From an uncultured Geobacter sp. (GTDB lineage Bacteria > Desulfobacterota > Desulfuromonadia > Geobacterales > DSM-12255): DNA of 64,000 nucleotides. The DNA is taken from NCBI GenBank assembly GCA_937860145.1, contig CALMBF010000079.1, forward strand, positions 31,619-95,618, given 5' to 3'. The position numbers were made by a program, and so were the translations under genes. Shown here in pieces: positions 32,196 to 41,194 of this stretch; position 1 is the stretch's first letter, and each line of letters begins with the position of its first letter. The notes beneath the pieces were generated by a model, which worked only from the letters and a program-made list of their open reading frames with translations, had not been told where the DNA came from and ran no database searches.

Positions 32196-32381
32196 TTAAT
32201 GAGCACAGGGGATGATCCCTGCGGGAAGCCTGTCGGCCAGCTCCTGGTACTTGATGCATGAGCAGAAATCACTGCTGCAGTATCGTATGATCATATTGAC
32301 GTCATGGGTGGAGATGTAGCCGCACCCCACGTCACAGAGATCTTCGTTTTTGCCAAAATAGGGACAGATTTTTTGCGGCAT
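32196..32381 (-). CDS. Small cysteine-rich protein (7 Cys)
   Basis: The 61-residue protein begins MPQKICPYFGKN, and GGAGG lies 7 bases before the ATG at 32381. Seven cysteines occur at 6, 16, 20, 35, 40, 42 and 59 in the arrangement CPYF.., LCDVGCGYIS, RYCSSDFCSC, PC. No signal peptide is present. The pattern suggests a zinc or iron-sulfur binding protein but matches no family I can name. It is the first gene of the four-gene operon and sits behind the sigma-54 promoter. An upstream extension of the frame has no ribosome site. Confidence 0.75.
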   Translation of the reverse strand: MPQKICPYFGKNEDLCDVGCGYISTHDVNMIIRYCSSDFCSCIKYQELADRLPAGIIPCAH

Positions 32382-32418
32382 CTCCGTTCCTCCGGAGCAC
32401 AACGATCCGCACGGCTTC

Positions 32419-32442
32419 GGGAGGTGGTCGTCACCACCTCCC
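32419..32442 (-). other. Leader hairpin in the four-gene operon transcript
   Basis: GGGAGGTGGT and ACCACCTCCC form a perfect 10-base stem with a 4-base loop between the sigma-54 promoter and the first ATG. No T-run follows. It could stabilise the message or control translation of the cysteine-rich protein. Confidence 0.5.
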
Positions 32443-32483
32443 ATATGAAGCAACGTGCTTTAGGAGTAACCACCCATGTATAC

Positions 32484-32500
32484 AGCAACCGACGTACCAA
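32484..32500 (-). promoter_or_regulatory. Sigma-54 promoter for the four-gene membrane operon
   Basis: On the minus strand TTGGTAC (32494-32500), five bases and TTGCT (32484-32488) match the -24/-12 consensus (TGGCAC-N5-TTGCW) with one change in the -24 box. The start site is predicted near 32473, about 90 bases before the first gene. Confidence 0.65.
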
Positions 32501-32587
32501 AATTCGAGCACACGTAATATTTTTATAATATGCAGTATTTTTGGGCAGTTACAGGGTAGCAGCTGTCCCGGCCTGTGAAAATGGTCG

Positions 32588-32619
32588 CTCCCGGATTTGC
32601 ACATGTGCAATCCTGGGAG
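32588..32619. promoter_or_regulatory. Long palindrome upstream of the sigma-54 promoter
   Basis: CTCCCGGATT...AATCCTGGGAG surrounds the perfect palindrome GCACATGTGC (32599-32608, extendable to TTGCACATGTGCAA). It is centred about 130 bases upstream of the predicted start site, the usual distance for an enhancer bound by a sigma-54 activator. The 393-base gap 32382-32774 otherwise holds the leader, the promoter and the aroQ terminator. Confidence 0.45.
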
Positions 32620-32713
32620 ACGGCAGTAGCCCCCTGACTCCGCCCCTTTTCACTGACAAACCCGCAACTCACTGTAAACACGAGCTTCTTGAGCATCATT
32701 GCGTTTCTGCAAA

Positions 32714-32750
32714 CAAAAAGGCCCTATTTGCAAAAATGCAAACAGGGCCT
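32714..32750 (-). terminator. Terminator after aroQ
   Basis: On the minus strand AGGCCCT (32744-32750) pairs with AGGGCCT (32719-32725), extended by TTTGCA/TGCAAA around a T-rich loop. TTTTTG follows. It lies 24 bases after the aroQ stop. Confidence 0.88.
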
Positions 32751-32774
32751 GTACACGGAGTTCTTGCAGAACGA

Positions 32775-33218
32775 CTAGGGATGCATACTGTTCAGATGGC
32801 TGATGAGCCCCCGAAGAGCCAGTTCGTACCCGGTTGCGCCGAAACCGGCAATCTGCCCGAGGACAACTGGCGCGGTCAGGCTCTTGTGACGGAACGACTC
32901 CCGCCTGTACACATTGGAAAGATGGACCTCCACCGTGGGGAGCCCGACCGCGGCAATGGCATCCCGAATGGCAACGCTGGTATGGGTGTATGCCGCAGGG
33001 TTGATGATCAGCCCCTGGTAGCGGCCGCACGTCTGGTGGATGGCATCCACGATGGCGCCTTCATGGTTTGACTGGAAGAAATCAACCACCACACCCAGAG
33101 TCGCGGCCACCGTTGACACCCCGGCGTTAATACCCTCGAGGGTCTCTGCCCCGTAGATACCGGGCTCGCGGGTGCCGAGAAGATTCAGATTCGGACCGTT
33201 AATGACGAGAATGTTCAT
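32775..33218 (-). CDS. aroQ: Type II 3-dehydroquinate dehydratase
   Basis: The 147-residue enzyme dehydrates 3-dehydroquinate in the shikimate pathway. [17 protein letters not shown] (residues 7-23) carries the catalytic loop with Arg and Tyr. [15 protein letters not shown], the [17 protein letters not shown] segment and [17 protein letters not shown] are the remaining signatures of the dodecameric type II family. It is the last gene of the aroC-aroB operon, begins 6 bases after the Roadblock gene and ends in a strong terminator. Confidence 0.96.
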   Translation of the reverse strand: MNILVINGPNLNLLGTREPGIYGAETLEGINAGVSTVAATLGVVVDFFQSNHEGAIVDAIHQTCGRYQGLIINPAAYTHTSVAIRDAIAAVGLPTVEVHLSNVYRRESFRHKSLTAPVVLGQIAGFGATGYELALRGLISHLNSMHP

Positions 33219-33224
33219 GCTGCC

Positions 33225-33587
33225 CTACCCCAGCTCTGTTCTCAAACGCATGGCTTCGCGATTGAGGAGATAGCGCCCCTTGCCGAAATTCCCATCCGCC
33301 GTGATCACCAGTGCGAGGAACAGGTCCTCGTTGATGATCCGGACAAGGACGCGGACCTTGTCGGTTGCTATGGAAACTTCCTCCATGCTGCCGTTCTCGA
33401 GGAGTTCCACCGTGCGCTTGACATCCCGGAGCAGATTGGCATATTCCACCGCCACGAGCTGCAGGTCGAAAGGAACGTTGGGGACCATGTATTCATCAAT
33501 GGCGATACCGTCGTACCCCATGATGATTGCGGCCAGACCGCCGCCTACCGCTTCCGTCAACGACTTCAAAGCGTCTCTGTACGACAT
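33225..33587 (-). CDS. Roadblock/LC7 domain protein
   Basis: The 120-residue protein begins MSYRDALKSLTEAVGGG. AGGAGG lies 8 bases before this ATG, and an upstream in-frame Met lacks a better site. The IIMGYDGIAIDEYMV, LVAVEYANLLRDV and VLVRIINEDLFLALVITADGN segments fit the Roadblock/LC7 fold, as in MglB-like partners of small GTPases. No Ras-like GTPase gene is nearby. The start lies 22 bases inside the upstream TPR gene, so the two proteins are translationally coupled and may work together. Confidence 0.85.
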   Translation of the reverse strand: MSYRDALKSLTEAVGGGLAAIIMGYDGIAIDEYMVPNVPFDLQLVAVEYANLLRDVKRTVELLENGSMEEVSIATDKVRVLVRIINEDLFLALVITADGNFGKGRYLLNREAMRLRTELG

Positions 33588-34564
33588 TCCTTGATCCTCC
33601 TGATATTGGCCAGCCACCCTTCAAGCTGCGACACCTGGGCTTGTCCCCCCTGAACGGGTTCTGCAACCGCGCCCTCCACTGCCTGTAGCGCTGGCGGGGC
33701 CGCTTCGTCCGCAGCAGGGACCACGGCCGGCGCACCACCGGTCAACTCCAGATACCTCGACCTGTACGCACCGTTATCCGGGTTGTCGCGCAACAGCTCA
33801 CGATAGACGTCGACCCCCTTGTCGATGAATCCCTGGGTGACGTACAGCTCGGCGATCGTCGCCGTCAGCACGGGGGGCTGCGCAGCCTCCTCCTGGGGAG
33901 CGGTTACCGGGGCAACAGGCTGCGGCGCGGCTGGGGGGGCGACCGTCTTCTCAGCCTCCAGTGACGGCCGCGGCGGGGCAGCGGCAAAGGGAGAAAAGGA
34001 CTCCTCCCCGAAAGCATCTTCCTCGATGAGATCGTCAGTGAGCTCGAGGATATCGGCTTCGAGGATCTCTTCCTCTTCCGTGGCAGACGGCGCTTCGACT
34101 GCCGCAGCCATCGGCACGACGGGCTGCGCCTCGCCAGCGACTTCGGCAGGCGACGAGGGTACAGCCATGCCCGCGGCACCTTCCGCAGAGTCCGGTTCGA
34201 ACTCCGCGACAATCCGCAGACATGCCGTGGCGGCTGCAGTGTTGCCAGCAGCCTGATATATCCCTGCCAGCAGCCTCTGGGCGTCGAGGTTCTCGGGCGT
34301 TATCCGGACGACAGCCTCGAGAGCCTGCCTGGCCTCCTCCACCATGTTCTTGTCAAGACACGACGTGGCAAGGGCCATCTGGCCGGCAGCAAACTCCGGG
34401 TGCAGGGCAACGCCTTGCTTGGCTATCCGCAGCGCCTCGTCCGGCAACCCCAGCTTGCGGTATATTTCGGCCAGGGGGGCGAAGCTGTACGCTTTCGGAT
34501 TGCTTGCCAGGATATCCTCGAATTTTTTTATGCCCGCCCAGAACGATGCCGACTCTTTTTCCAT
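33566..34564 (-). CDS. TPR-repeat protein with acidic/proline-alanine linker
   Basis: The 332-residue cytosolic protein begins MEKESASFWAGIKKFEDIL, with GAGGAG 6 bases before the ATG. TPR helices occupy about residues 10-125 (for example AYSFAPLAEIYRKLGLPDEALRIAKQG). A low-complexity Pro/Ala/Glu linker follows at about 135-235. A further TPR unit (TIAELYVTQGFIDKGVDVYRELL) comes next, and a short C-terminal motif LEGWLANIRRIKE ends the protein. The shape is of a scaffold protein. It overlaps the Roadblock gene by 22 bases. The function is unknown. Confidence 0.85.
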   Translation of the reverse strand: MEKESASFWAGIKKFEDILASNPKAYSFAPLAEIYRKLGLPDEALRIAKQGVALHPEFAAGQMALATSCLDKNMVEEARQALEAVVRITPENLDAQRLLAGIYQAAGNTAAATACLRIVAEFEPDSAEGAAGMAVPSSPAEVAGEAQPVVPMAAAVEAPSATEEEEILEADILELTDDLIEEDAFGEESFSPFAAAPPRPSLEAEKTVAPPAAPQPVAPVTAPQEEAAQPPVLTATIAELYVTQGFIDKGVDVYRELLRDNPDNGAYRSRYLELTGGAPAVVPAADEAAPPALQAVEGAVAEPVQGGQAQVSQLEGWLANIRRIKECRTETL

Positions 34565-34648
34565 TGCATTCTCCTCTATGGATGCCCGTTGACCGGCAAC
34601 AACCACGCATTGACTGACCGCAGACTGTTACGCACAACGGAAGGGAGG

Positions 34649-35758
34649 TTATTCCCCTGGTTCACGGGAAGCCCCGTCACGCTCAAGCTCAGCAAGGAGA
34701 CCCCGGACATCCGTGACCTTTTCCATGGCAAAATCGCCGATACCACGGTTGAAGATGAACGTGACCCCATCGTCACCCTTCTTCTTGTCGTGACCGATAG
34801 CTTCGACAAACGCATCCAGGGGGAACGCCGGCAGATTCAGTTCAAACCCCAGTTTTTTCATGAGGGCAACGATCCTGTCGGTTTCCTCTCCGCTTGCGAG
34901 GCCGAGCAGCCGGGAGAGCCTGGCAATATGGGCCATCCCGATGGCAACGGCCTCGCCATGCTTGTACCTCCGATACTCCGTCAACGTTTCCACCGCATGA
35001 CCGATGGTATGCCCGTAATTGAGCACCGCCCTCAGTCCACCCTCCCGCTCGTCACGTTCCACCACGGCGGCTTTTATCCTGCAGCACGCAGAGACGACAT
35101 GCAGAAGCACATCCTTGTCAACGGCAGTGATCGCATCGGTTGCGGCGCTGATGTAGTCAAAGAGCTCCCGTTCCAGGACGATGCCGTACTTGAGGGCTTC
35201 GGCCAGGCCGCACAGGTATTCGCGCCGTGGCAGCGTATCGAGGGTGAGCAGGTCTATCAGCACCAGCCGGGGCTGGTAAAAAGCGCCGATGAGGTTTTTC
35301 CCCCGCGGATGGTTGATCCCGGTCTTCCCCCCCACGCTGCTGTCGACCTGGGCGAGGAGCGTGGTCGGCACCTGCACGAAAGGGATGCCGCGCAGGAACG
35401 TTGCCGCCGCATAGCCGGCAATGTCACCGACCACCCCGCCACCGAGGGCGACGATGAATGCCCCCCGGTGCAGTCCCGCCCCAAGGAGATCGTCATAGAT
35501 GCTCTCGAGCGTTGCCGAACACTTGTACTCCTCCCCGTCGGGAATGGTTATGACCGTGACCTGGTACCCCGCACCCTGCAGGCTTTCCTGTACCGTCTGC
35601 AGATACAGCGACCCCACCGTCGGGTTGGTGATGACGGCGGCCTGCCCCTTGAGGGAGACCTCCCTGCAGAGTTCGCCGATGCGCGGCAGCGTGCCGGTCC
35701 CTATGTGTATATCGTACGACCTTTCAGCAAGGCCTACCCTGACGACGTCCAAGCCCAT
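34649..35758 (-). CDS. aroB: 3-dehydroquinate synthase
   Basis: The 369-residue NAD- and metal-dependent enzyme converts DAHP to 3-dehydroquinate. The GGGVVGDIAGYAAATFLRGI NAD-binding/active-site segment, PTTLLAQVDSSVGGKTGINH, the metal-ligand region EALKYG and the histidine motif NYGHTIGHAVE with KHGEAVAIGM are clear. It starts 3 bases after the aroC stop (AGGGG before the ATG). It stands in the aro operon with aroC upstream and aroQ downstream. Confidence 0.97.
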   Translation of the reverse strand: MGLDVVRVGLAERSYDIHIGTGTLPRIGELCREVSLKGQAAVITNPTVGSLYLQTVQESLQGAGYQVTVITIPDGEEYKCSATLESIYDDLLGAGLHRGAFIVALGGGVVGDIAGYAAATFLRGIPFVQVPTTLLAQVDSSVGGKTGINHPRGKNLIGAFYQPRLVLIDLLTLDTLPRREYLCGLAEALKYGIVLERELFDYISAATDAITAVDKDVLLHVVSACCRIKAAVVERDEREGGLRAVLNYGHTIGHAVETLTEYRRYKHGEAVAIGMAHIARLSRLLGLASGEETDRIVALMKKLGFELNLPAFPLDAFVEAIGHDKKKGDDGVTFIFNRGIGDFAMEKVTDVRGLLAELERDGASREPGE

Positions 35759-35761
35759 CCC

Positions 35762-36934
35762 CTAGAATTCCTGCAGATATGTGAGGTAACTGTCGTAATT
35801 CCGCCTGATTTCACCAAGGCTGTCACCGCCGAACTTTTCCAGGAACGACGACGCCAGTTCGATGGCAACCACTGCCTCGGCAACCACCGCTGCCGCAGGC
35901 ACGGCGCAGACATCGGAACGCTCGACGGTTGCCTCGACTGCCCCCTTGCTGTCCAGATCGACGGTAGGGAGGGGCTTGTACAGGGTGGGTATCGGCTTCA
36001 TCGCCGCCCGCACGACGATGTCCTCGCCGTTGCTGATCCCCCCCTCGATGCCGCCGGCATTATTGGTCCGGCGATGGAAACCGTGCCGGCCGGCACCGTC
36101 ATCACCGTAGTAGATCTGATCGTGGACCCGGGAACCGGGGGTTGCCGCAGCGGCAAAACCGCAGCCGATCTCCACCCCCTTGATAGCCTGGATGCTCATC
36201 AGCGCCATGGCAAGCCTGGCATCCAGCTTGCGGTCCCACTGGACGTGGCTTCCCAGTCCGACGGGAACACCGCTGGCAACCACCTCGACCACCCCCCCCA
36301 CCGAGTCTCCGGCAGCCTTCATCCGGTCGATGTGCGCCTTCATGGCCGCCTCGACGGAGGGGTCATAGGTGAACAGCTCTGAACCGGCAGCCTGCGCCAC
36401 GAGGTGTGCCAGGGGAAGATCGGGGCGCACCGCCTGGATCCCCCCGATTGCCGAGACAAAGCCGTTAATCGTTATGCCGAAGTGGGCCAGCAGGCACTTT
36501 GCCACACCGCCGACCGCGACCCTTACCGCGGTCTCCCGGGCGCTGGACCGCTCCAGGATGTTTCGCACATCCTTATGGTTGTACTTCATCGCCCCCGGCA
36601 AATCGGCATGTCCCGGCCGGGCCCTCGTCACCCTGATCGAGTCGTCGCGATGGGCCCTGTCGACAGACATTTTCTCGTGCCAGTTTTCCCAGTCCCTGTT
36701 GATGACGCAGAGGGTTACCGGCGACCCCAGGGTCTCCCCCCACCTCACTCCGGAAAGGATTTCGACCGTATCGGTCTCGATTTTCATCCGCCCGCCACGG
36801 CCGTAGCCGCACTGGCGCCTGGCAAGGTCCTTGTTTATGGTCTCCGCAGTGATCGACAATCCCGCAGGAACTCCTTCGATGATGGCTGTCAGCCGTGGAC
36901 CGTGGGATTCACCAGCGGTCAGGTAGCGAAGCAT
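35762..36934 (-). CDS. aroC: Chorismate synthase
   Basis: The 390-residue FMN-dependent enzyme makes chorismate from EPSP, the last common step to aromatic amino acids. Signatures are [21 protein letters not shown] at the N-terminus, [44 protein letters not shown] and [21 protein letters not shown] is 9 bases before the ATG. It is the second gene of the operon, after the DUF4124 gene. Confidence 0.97.
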   Translation of the reverse strand: MLRYLTAGESHGPRLTAIIEGVPAGLSITAETINKDLARRQCGYGRGGRMKIETDTVEILSGVRWGETLGSPVTLCVINRDWENWHEKMSVDRAHRDDSIRVTRARPGHADLPGAMKYNHKDVRNILERSSARETAVRVAVGGVAKCLLAHFGITINGFVSAIGGIQAVRPDLPLAHLVAQAAGSELFTYDPSVEAAMKAHIDRMKAAGDSVGGVVEVVASGVPVGLGSHVQWDRKLDARLAMALMSIQAIKGVEIGCGFAAAATPGSRVHDQIYYGDDGAGRHGFHRRTNNAGGIEGGISNGEDIVVRAAMKPIPTLYKPLPTVDLDSKGAVEATVERSDVCAVPAAAVVAEAVVAIELASSFLEKFGGDSLGEIRRNYDSYLTYLQEF

Positions 36935-36987
36935 GCTGCTATTCTCCTCGTGTCAGATTTATCGGGCCATCACACGGGGTAAAGGGC

Positions 36988-37608
36988 TTAATTGTCCTGC
37001 GGCTCCTTAACCCGTTCCGGCATCTCCTTCAGCATATAATCCGTTTTATGCTCACGCGTTTCCACGTTCTTCTTGATTTTCAGCGCATCCGTCCTCAGGC
37101 CGTTGAAAACGGTCCTCAGCTCCTGAACATACATCCCGTAGAGATAGACACCGCCCGAAAGAACGATCGCCAGGAAAAGGACCGTCCCCAAACGTGGGAC
37201 CCCGAGGGAGCTTGTCAACCGCCCCATGATGACACACGCGCAGAGCATGCCAGCGATGATGAGCGCCGTCCGGACATATTTGGGACGGTTCGCCTTCTGA
37301 ACCGCGACCTGTGAGAGTGCAGCCTGCTGGACCTGGTCACTTGCCTGGGTGACCCGGGCGTCACCTTGGCCGGTCTGGGCAGGAGGTCGGGACGGCACCG
37401 GAGCCAGAAGCTTATCCTGCTTCGGTACCTCCTCCTTCACGACGGTCATCCCTTTACGGAACTTTTTCGGGACCGCATCCACACTGTTGGTAATACAGAT
37501 CGCACCGTTTTCGTCCTGATACTTGTACATGTCGGCGTAACAGGGGGAGGAGAAACTGCACGCATACAGGAACAGCAGGGTCAGACCGATCACATATTTC
37601 AATTTCAT
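36988..37608 (-). CDS. DUF4124-type membrane protein
   Basis: The 206-residue protein has a signal peptide (residues about 1-25, ending CYADMYKYQ), followed by the DUF4124-like segment MYKYQDENGAICITNSVDAVP. A flexible Pro/Gln-rich linker comes next, then two membrane helices (about 113-130 and 138-158) and a charged C-terminal tail. DUF4124 domains are common in envelope proteins near pilus or motility genes. The role here is unknown. GGAGG precedes the ATG. It is the first gene of the aro operon, behind a good promoter. Confidence 0.8.
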   Translation of the reverse strand: MKLKYVIGLTLLFLYACSFSSPCYADMYKYQDENGAICITNSVDAVPKKFRKGMTVVKEEVPKQDKLLAPVPSRPPAQTGQGDARVTQASDQVQQAALSQVAVQKANRPKYVRTALIIAGMLCACVIMGRLTSSLGVPRLGTVLFLAIVLSGGVYLYGMYVQELRTVFNGLRTDALKIKKNVETREHKTDYMLKEMPERVKEPQDN

Positions 37609-37692
37609 CCTCCAACACAGCCCAAAAATTTCACGGCAGACTCATAACAGTTGCGAACAGACCACCCCTCGAATGACGAAAATTAATGGTGC

Positions 37693-37721
37693 ATTGTAAG
37701 CAGGATTAGCAATATTTACAA
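37693..37721 (-). promoter_or_regulatory. Sigma-70 promoter for the DUF4124-aroCB-TPR-Roadblock-aroQ operon
   Basis: On the minus strand TTGTAA (37716-37721), a 17-base spacer and TACAAT (37693-37698) lie about 85 bases before the first start codon. Confidence 0.7.
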
Positions 37722-37756
37722 ATAAAAAACCTCCGGGGATGCTCCCCCGGAGGTTT
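37722..37756 (-). terminator. Terminator after the VWA lipoprotein gene
   Basis: AAACCTCCGGGG (37727-37738) pairs perfectly with CCCCGGAGGTTT (37745-37756). On the minus strand TTTTTTATTTG follows. It lies about 100 bases after the stop. Confidence 0.9.
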
Positions 37757-37853
37757 GACAGGTAGTCACCATCACTGGCTATTCATACGCAGCGGGCTAT
37801 CTACCGGCAGGCAGGTTTTCAGTATCCCGCCTGCCGGCATCGACAACATGCCC

Positions 37854-40800
37854 CTAGTAGTTTGCCTGCCCTTGCTTCTTATTGCTTCCCACGACGTAGG
37901 AGTTCGGCACCATCAGCGTTCTCCCCACCGCCTTGGCGGTGGATATCCCTTTGATGGCGTCGACGATGCCGGCGCTGCCGGCACCGAGGCTGAACACCTT
38001 GCCGCCGGTATCCGCGGCGATCTTGTCAACATCGGCTATGGTCGTCCCGTCGGGGACGAGACCGTACACAACGATGCCACGAGCCTTGAGTGCTGCCAGA
38101 GTAGCTGCGTAGCCGTGACCGGGGTAGGACGGATCGGTGTCACTGTTGTTGAACGGCGCATCCGTTGCCAGGAGCACGACCTTCTTCGAAGCGTCTACCC
38201 AGCCGATATCGGTGGTAGCCAGCTGATAGAGTGCCTCCAGGTCGGCCTCAGGGAGATCGCTCCCGCCAGAAGCTGTCAGGGGCGCGAGGGCGGGGCTGAT
38301 GTACTCCGTAAGGTAGGTAAGCTGCTGCTCGAGCTTGTACGGATAGTCGCCGCTCCCACCGTACGAACCGACGGGGAAATCCCTGAACGAGGCAAGGCCG
38401 ATCTGGACATTGTTACCCAGGGTGCTGATGCCGGTAACAATATCGTTGGCCTGGGTCTTGAACGTAGCGATATCGTCCGTATAGCTGCCGGTAAGGTCTA
38501 CGAGGAAGACGACGTCGACGAAGTTTGTCTTCTGAATCGTCGGCGTCACCAACGCAGTGACGGTCGTAGAAGCACCACCACTGTCCGTAACCGTCACCGT
38601 GGCGGTATACTCCAGAGTTGCCGGATACTGGTGGGTGGTCGTGAAACCACCACTCTGGGTGGCGCCGTCACCGAAATCCCAGGCCACGTTCAGCTTGAGG
38701 GACGGATCCCGGTCATCGGTAGCCGTGACGATGAAATCGTACTTGGACGGATCGGCCAGGCTCCGTGTCGCCTGGAGTGTGACGACCGGCGGAGCGTTTG
38801 CCTTGTTGGGGACGATGATCGTCTCCGACTGGCCGGCAGCGTTGGTGAACCTGAACCGGAGGTCGGTCAGGTCTTCGGTTATCGTCAGCCCGGAACGGGA
38901 GAAGATGTACTGGTCCGGGGCGAAGGTGCTGATGTTGAAGGGAGCGGACGAGGCGGTACCGAAGTAGCTCGTGTAATGATCCCACTGGAGGCCGCCGGTC
39001 AAGGCAGGCCTGGAAACACTGATCTTGTCGACGACGTTTCGGCCCGCCGTGAATTTGCTGTTGTAAAAGACCTCGCCCTGATAGACGGGGATCTGGCTGC
39101 TTGACAGGGGATTGAGGGCCATTTTTGCCGATACGTACGGCAGGGTGCTGGCCATGGCAAGATCGGCATACACATCGATCCGTGCGCCCTTGGGGATGGA
39201 GACCGGCGCGGTCATCCCGTTCTTGAGGTCATAAATGACCGTGCCGGTATTGTAGTCGGTGATCCTGAAATCATTGACCACCGGCTTGGCAACAGTGACA
39301 GGAGTACCGCCGGAGACGAGGACGGATGTCGTGGAGGTTTCATCGCCGTAGCAGTCCGCGACCTCATACGCAAAGGGTACCAGCTTGTTCCCCACGGTCA
39401 GCGCCTTGTACGACCCGGCGAACGCGTTCTGGGACAGGAGGGTGAAGAGTGCCTTGGCGTAGTCGTCGACAACGCCGTTCGCAGGATTGGCCATTTCCTT
39501 GTACAGACCGACAATAGGCGCGTCACCGGTTATGGACGGTTCGGCCGACAGGAGCCTGAAGGTCGCGGATGTCTTGAGCAGGTGCGCTTTCACACTGTCC
39601 CCGGCGGGAACCGGCTTGGCGATGTAGACCCAGGAGGCATCGCTCACCATGGTTTCCATGTTGGCCTTGACGATGTTCCAGACAACGGTCGGCTTCATCC
39701 GTCCATCCCGAATTTTCCGTACCATTTCGTGTATGGACGGTGTCGGGTTCGACAGGTCGGCAAACAGGTTGATGGCCGTCTGGAACTCACCGTTGGTCGG
39801 ATTGCCAGCCACGGCTGTCACATCGGCGATCAGGCCGTTCAGCCCGCTCATCGTCCTGATGACATTTGCCTTGTCCTCGTTGGTAAACGAACCATCGAGG
39901 GGGAGGGGGAGGTTTTCAAGGACAATGGTCGTGACGTGCGCAAGTGCTGTCACCTTGCGTGCATAGTAGTAGGTGCTCTCCTTGTTCTGTTTCAGGAGCC
40001 TCAGTTTCGTGTCAAGGGAAGAAAACGCCGTGGGATAGCGCTTTACGAAATTATCGAACTTTGCGCTGCTGGTAGAGTCCAGGTTCACCCCAAGGGATTC
40101 GAACGACAGGGCCAGACCTTTCAGGATGTTGCGCCAGGTGGCAGTGCCGTTGCTCGGGTTGAGGTTGAACCTGCAGGTAAGGCCTACCTCGTAGGAGTTT
40201 ACATCCGCCGGCTTCAGGAAATCATTCACCAGGGAGAAGCTCGTGGTCTTGTCAGCGACAACGTTCGTGTTAAGGGGGAAAAGCAGGTAGTCGAGGTTGT
40301 ACACCCCGTCTTTCGCATCGAGCAGCCTGGTGCTGTTATTGTAGACGACATCATAGTAGACACCGGAAGGGTTGGTGATCGTCAGGGTGTCTCCAGTGAT
40401 CCCGGCCGTCATACTGGTATTGGTGGCCAGGGCAAACAGGCGCTTGGCGAGGAGTTTGGCCGCCAGGGGGCTCTGCTGCGGCAGGCTGTCGACGATCAGC
40501 GATGCATAGCTGGCAAGGTCAGGATAGACGTAGAGGTTCAGGGGGTCTACTACCCCCTTGTTGATCCGGGTGGTGATCAGGTCGACCAGGGGCTGGAAAT
40601 TGACATTCGCCTTGATCAGCGGGATGAGCGTCTGCTGGGTCGCCGGTGTGGCCCCGAGCAGCGACGGCTGCATCAGGACCAGGGCGACCGCCGTGCTTGC
40701 ATAGTCGACCGTGACGCCGCTCTCCCCGGCGTAGGTGAAGCCCAGCAGGACCGGTGTGCCACCACTGCGCACCATGACCAGGTCGTTGGGGCTCGTGGTT

Positions 40801-41048
40801 ATGGCCGTTGCCGAGAGGGTCGTCGTTTCCCGCGACGAACTGAGGGCGACCTTTGGCAGTGACGACAGCTTGGTCGTGTCAACGGTGCCGTAACTTACGG
40901 TGGCCTGTTTTGCCGGATCGGGAGTGGCCGTCGTGCCACCACCAGGAGTCGTGGTAACGCTTCCCGAGCCGCCACCGCCTCCGCCGCCGCAGGCAACGAG
41001 AGATAATGCAAAACATGCTGCCAAGAAACCGCTATAAAGTCTTTTCAA
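37854..41048 (-). CDS. Large lipoprotein with PKD and C-terminal VWA domain
   Basis: The 1064-residue protein starts at TTG 41048 (MKRLYSGFLAACFALSLVAC), chosen because GGGAGG lies 5-6 bases upstream and it gives a textbook lipoprotein signal. The lipobox cysteine is followed by a run of seven glycines. A long unrecognised central region follows. A PKD domain (VAWDFGDGATQSGG...TVTVTDSGGA) lies near residues 800-870, then a VWA domain begins VDVVFLVDLTGSYTDDI, with SGGSDLPEADLEALYQL and VVLLATDAPF. I infer a surface-anchored adhesive or sensing lipoprotein. It lies between the pil and aro operons. Confidence 0.88.
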   Translation of the reverse strand: MKRLYSGFLAACFALSLVACGGGGGGGSGSVTTTPGGGTTATPDPAKQATVSYGTVDTTKLSSLPKVALSSSRETTTLSATAITTSPNDLVMVRSGGTPVLLGFTYAGESGVTVDYASTAVALVLMQPSLLGATPATQQTLIPLIKANVNFQPLVDLITTRINKGVVDPLNLYVYPDLASYASLIVDSLPQQSPLAAKLLAKRLFALATNTSMTAGITGDTLTITNPSGVYYDVVYNNSTRLLDAKDGVYNLDYLLFPLNTNVVADKTTSFSLVNDFLKPADVNSYEVGLTCRFNLNPSNGTATWRNILKGLALSFESLGVNLDSTSSAKFDNFVKRYPTAFSSLDTKLRLLKQNKESTYYYARKVTALAHVTTIVLENLPLPLDGSFTNEDKANVIRTMSGLNGLIADVTAVAGNPTNGEFQTAINLFADLSNPTPSIHEMVRKIRDGRMKPTVVWNIVKANMETMVSDASWVYIAKPVPAGDSVKAHLLKTSATFRLLSAEPSITGDAPIVGLYKEMANPANGVVDDYAKALFTLLSQNAFAGSYKALTVGNKLVPFAYEVADCYGDETSTTSVLVSGGTPVTVAKPVVNDFRITDYNTGTVIYDLKNGMTAPVSIPKGARIDVYADLAMASTLPYVSAKMALNPLSSSQIPVYQGEVFYNSKFTAGRNVVDKISVSRPALTGGLQWDHYTSYFGTASSAPFNISTFAPDQYIFSRSGLTITEDLTDLRFRFTNAAGQSETIIVPNKANAPPVVTLQATRSLADPSKYDFIVTATDDRDPSLKLNVAWDFGDGATQSGGFTTTHQYPATLEYTATVTVTDSGGASTTVTALVTPTIQKTNFVDVVFLVDLTGSYTDDIATFKTQANDIVTGISTLGNNVQIGLASFRDFPVGSYGGSGDYPYKLEQQLTYLTEYISPALAPLTASGGSDLPEADLEALYQLATTDIGWVDASKKVVLLATDAPFNNSDTDPSYPGHGYAATLAALKARGIVVYGLVPDGTTIADVDKIAADTGGKVFSLGAGSAGIVDAIKGISTAKAVGRTLMVPNSYVVGSNKKQGQANY

Positions 41049-41135
41049 GAGAACCTCCCTGGTAGGGCACAGCATCCAAATATGTCAGAGTATCAAGTCT
41101 GAACAGCACCACTGGTTACTAACAACAGTAACGGC

Positions 41136-41172
41136 TAAGGAAACGGGCGCACAATGTGCACCCGTTTCCTTA
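41136..41172 (-). terminator. Strong hairpin between the two lipoprotein genes
   Basis: TAAGGAAACGGG (41136-41147) pairs perfectly with CCCGTTTCCTTA (41161-41172), and the loop has a further GCAC/GTGC pairing. A T-run is missing, so it may be a factor-dependent or weak terminator, or an RNA-stability hairpin. Confidence 0.6.
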
Positions 41173-41194
41173 CGCTGACGCACCGATGTCCACT

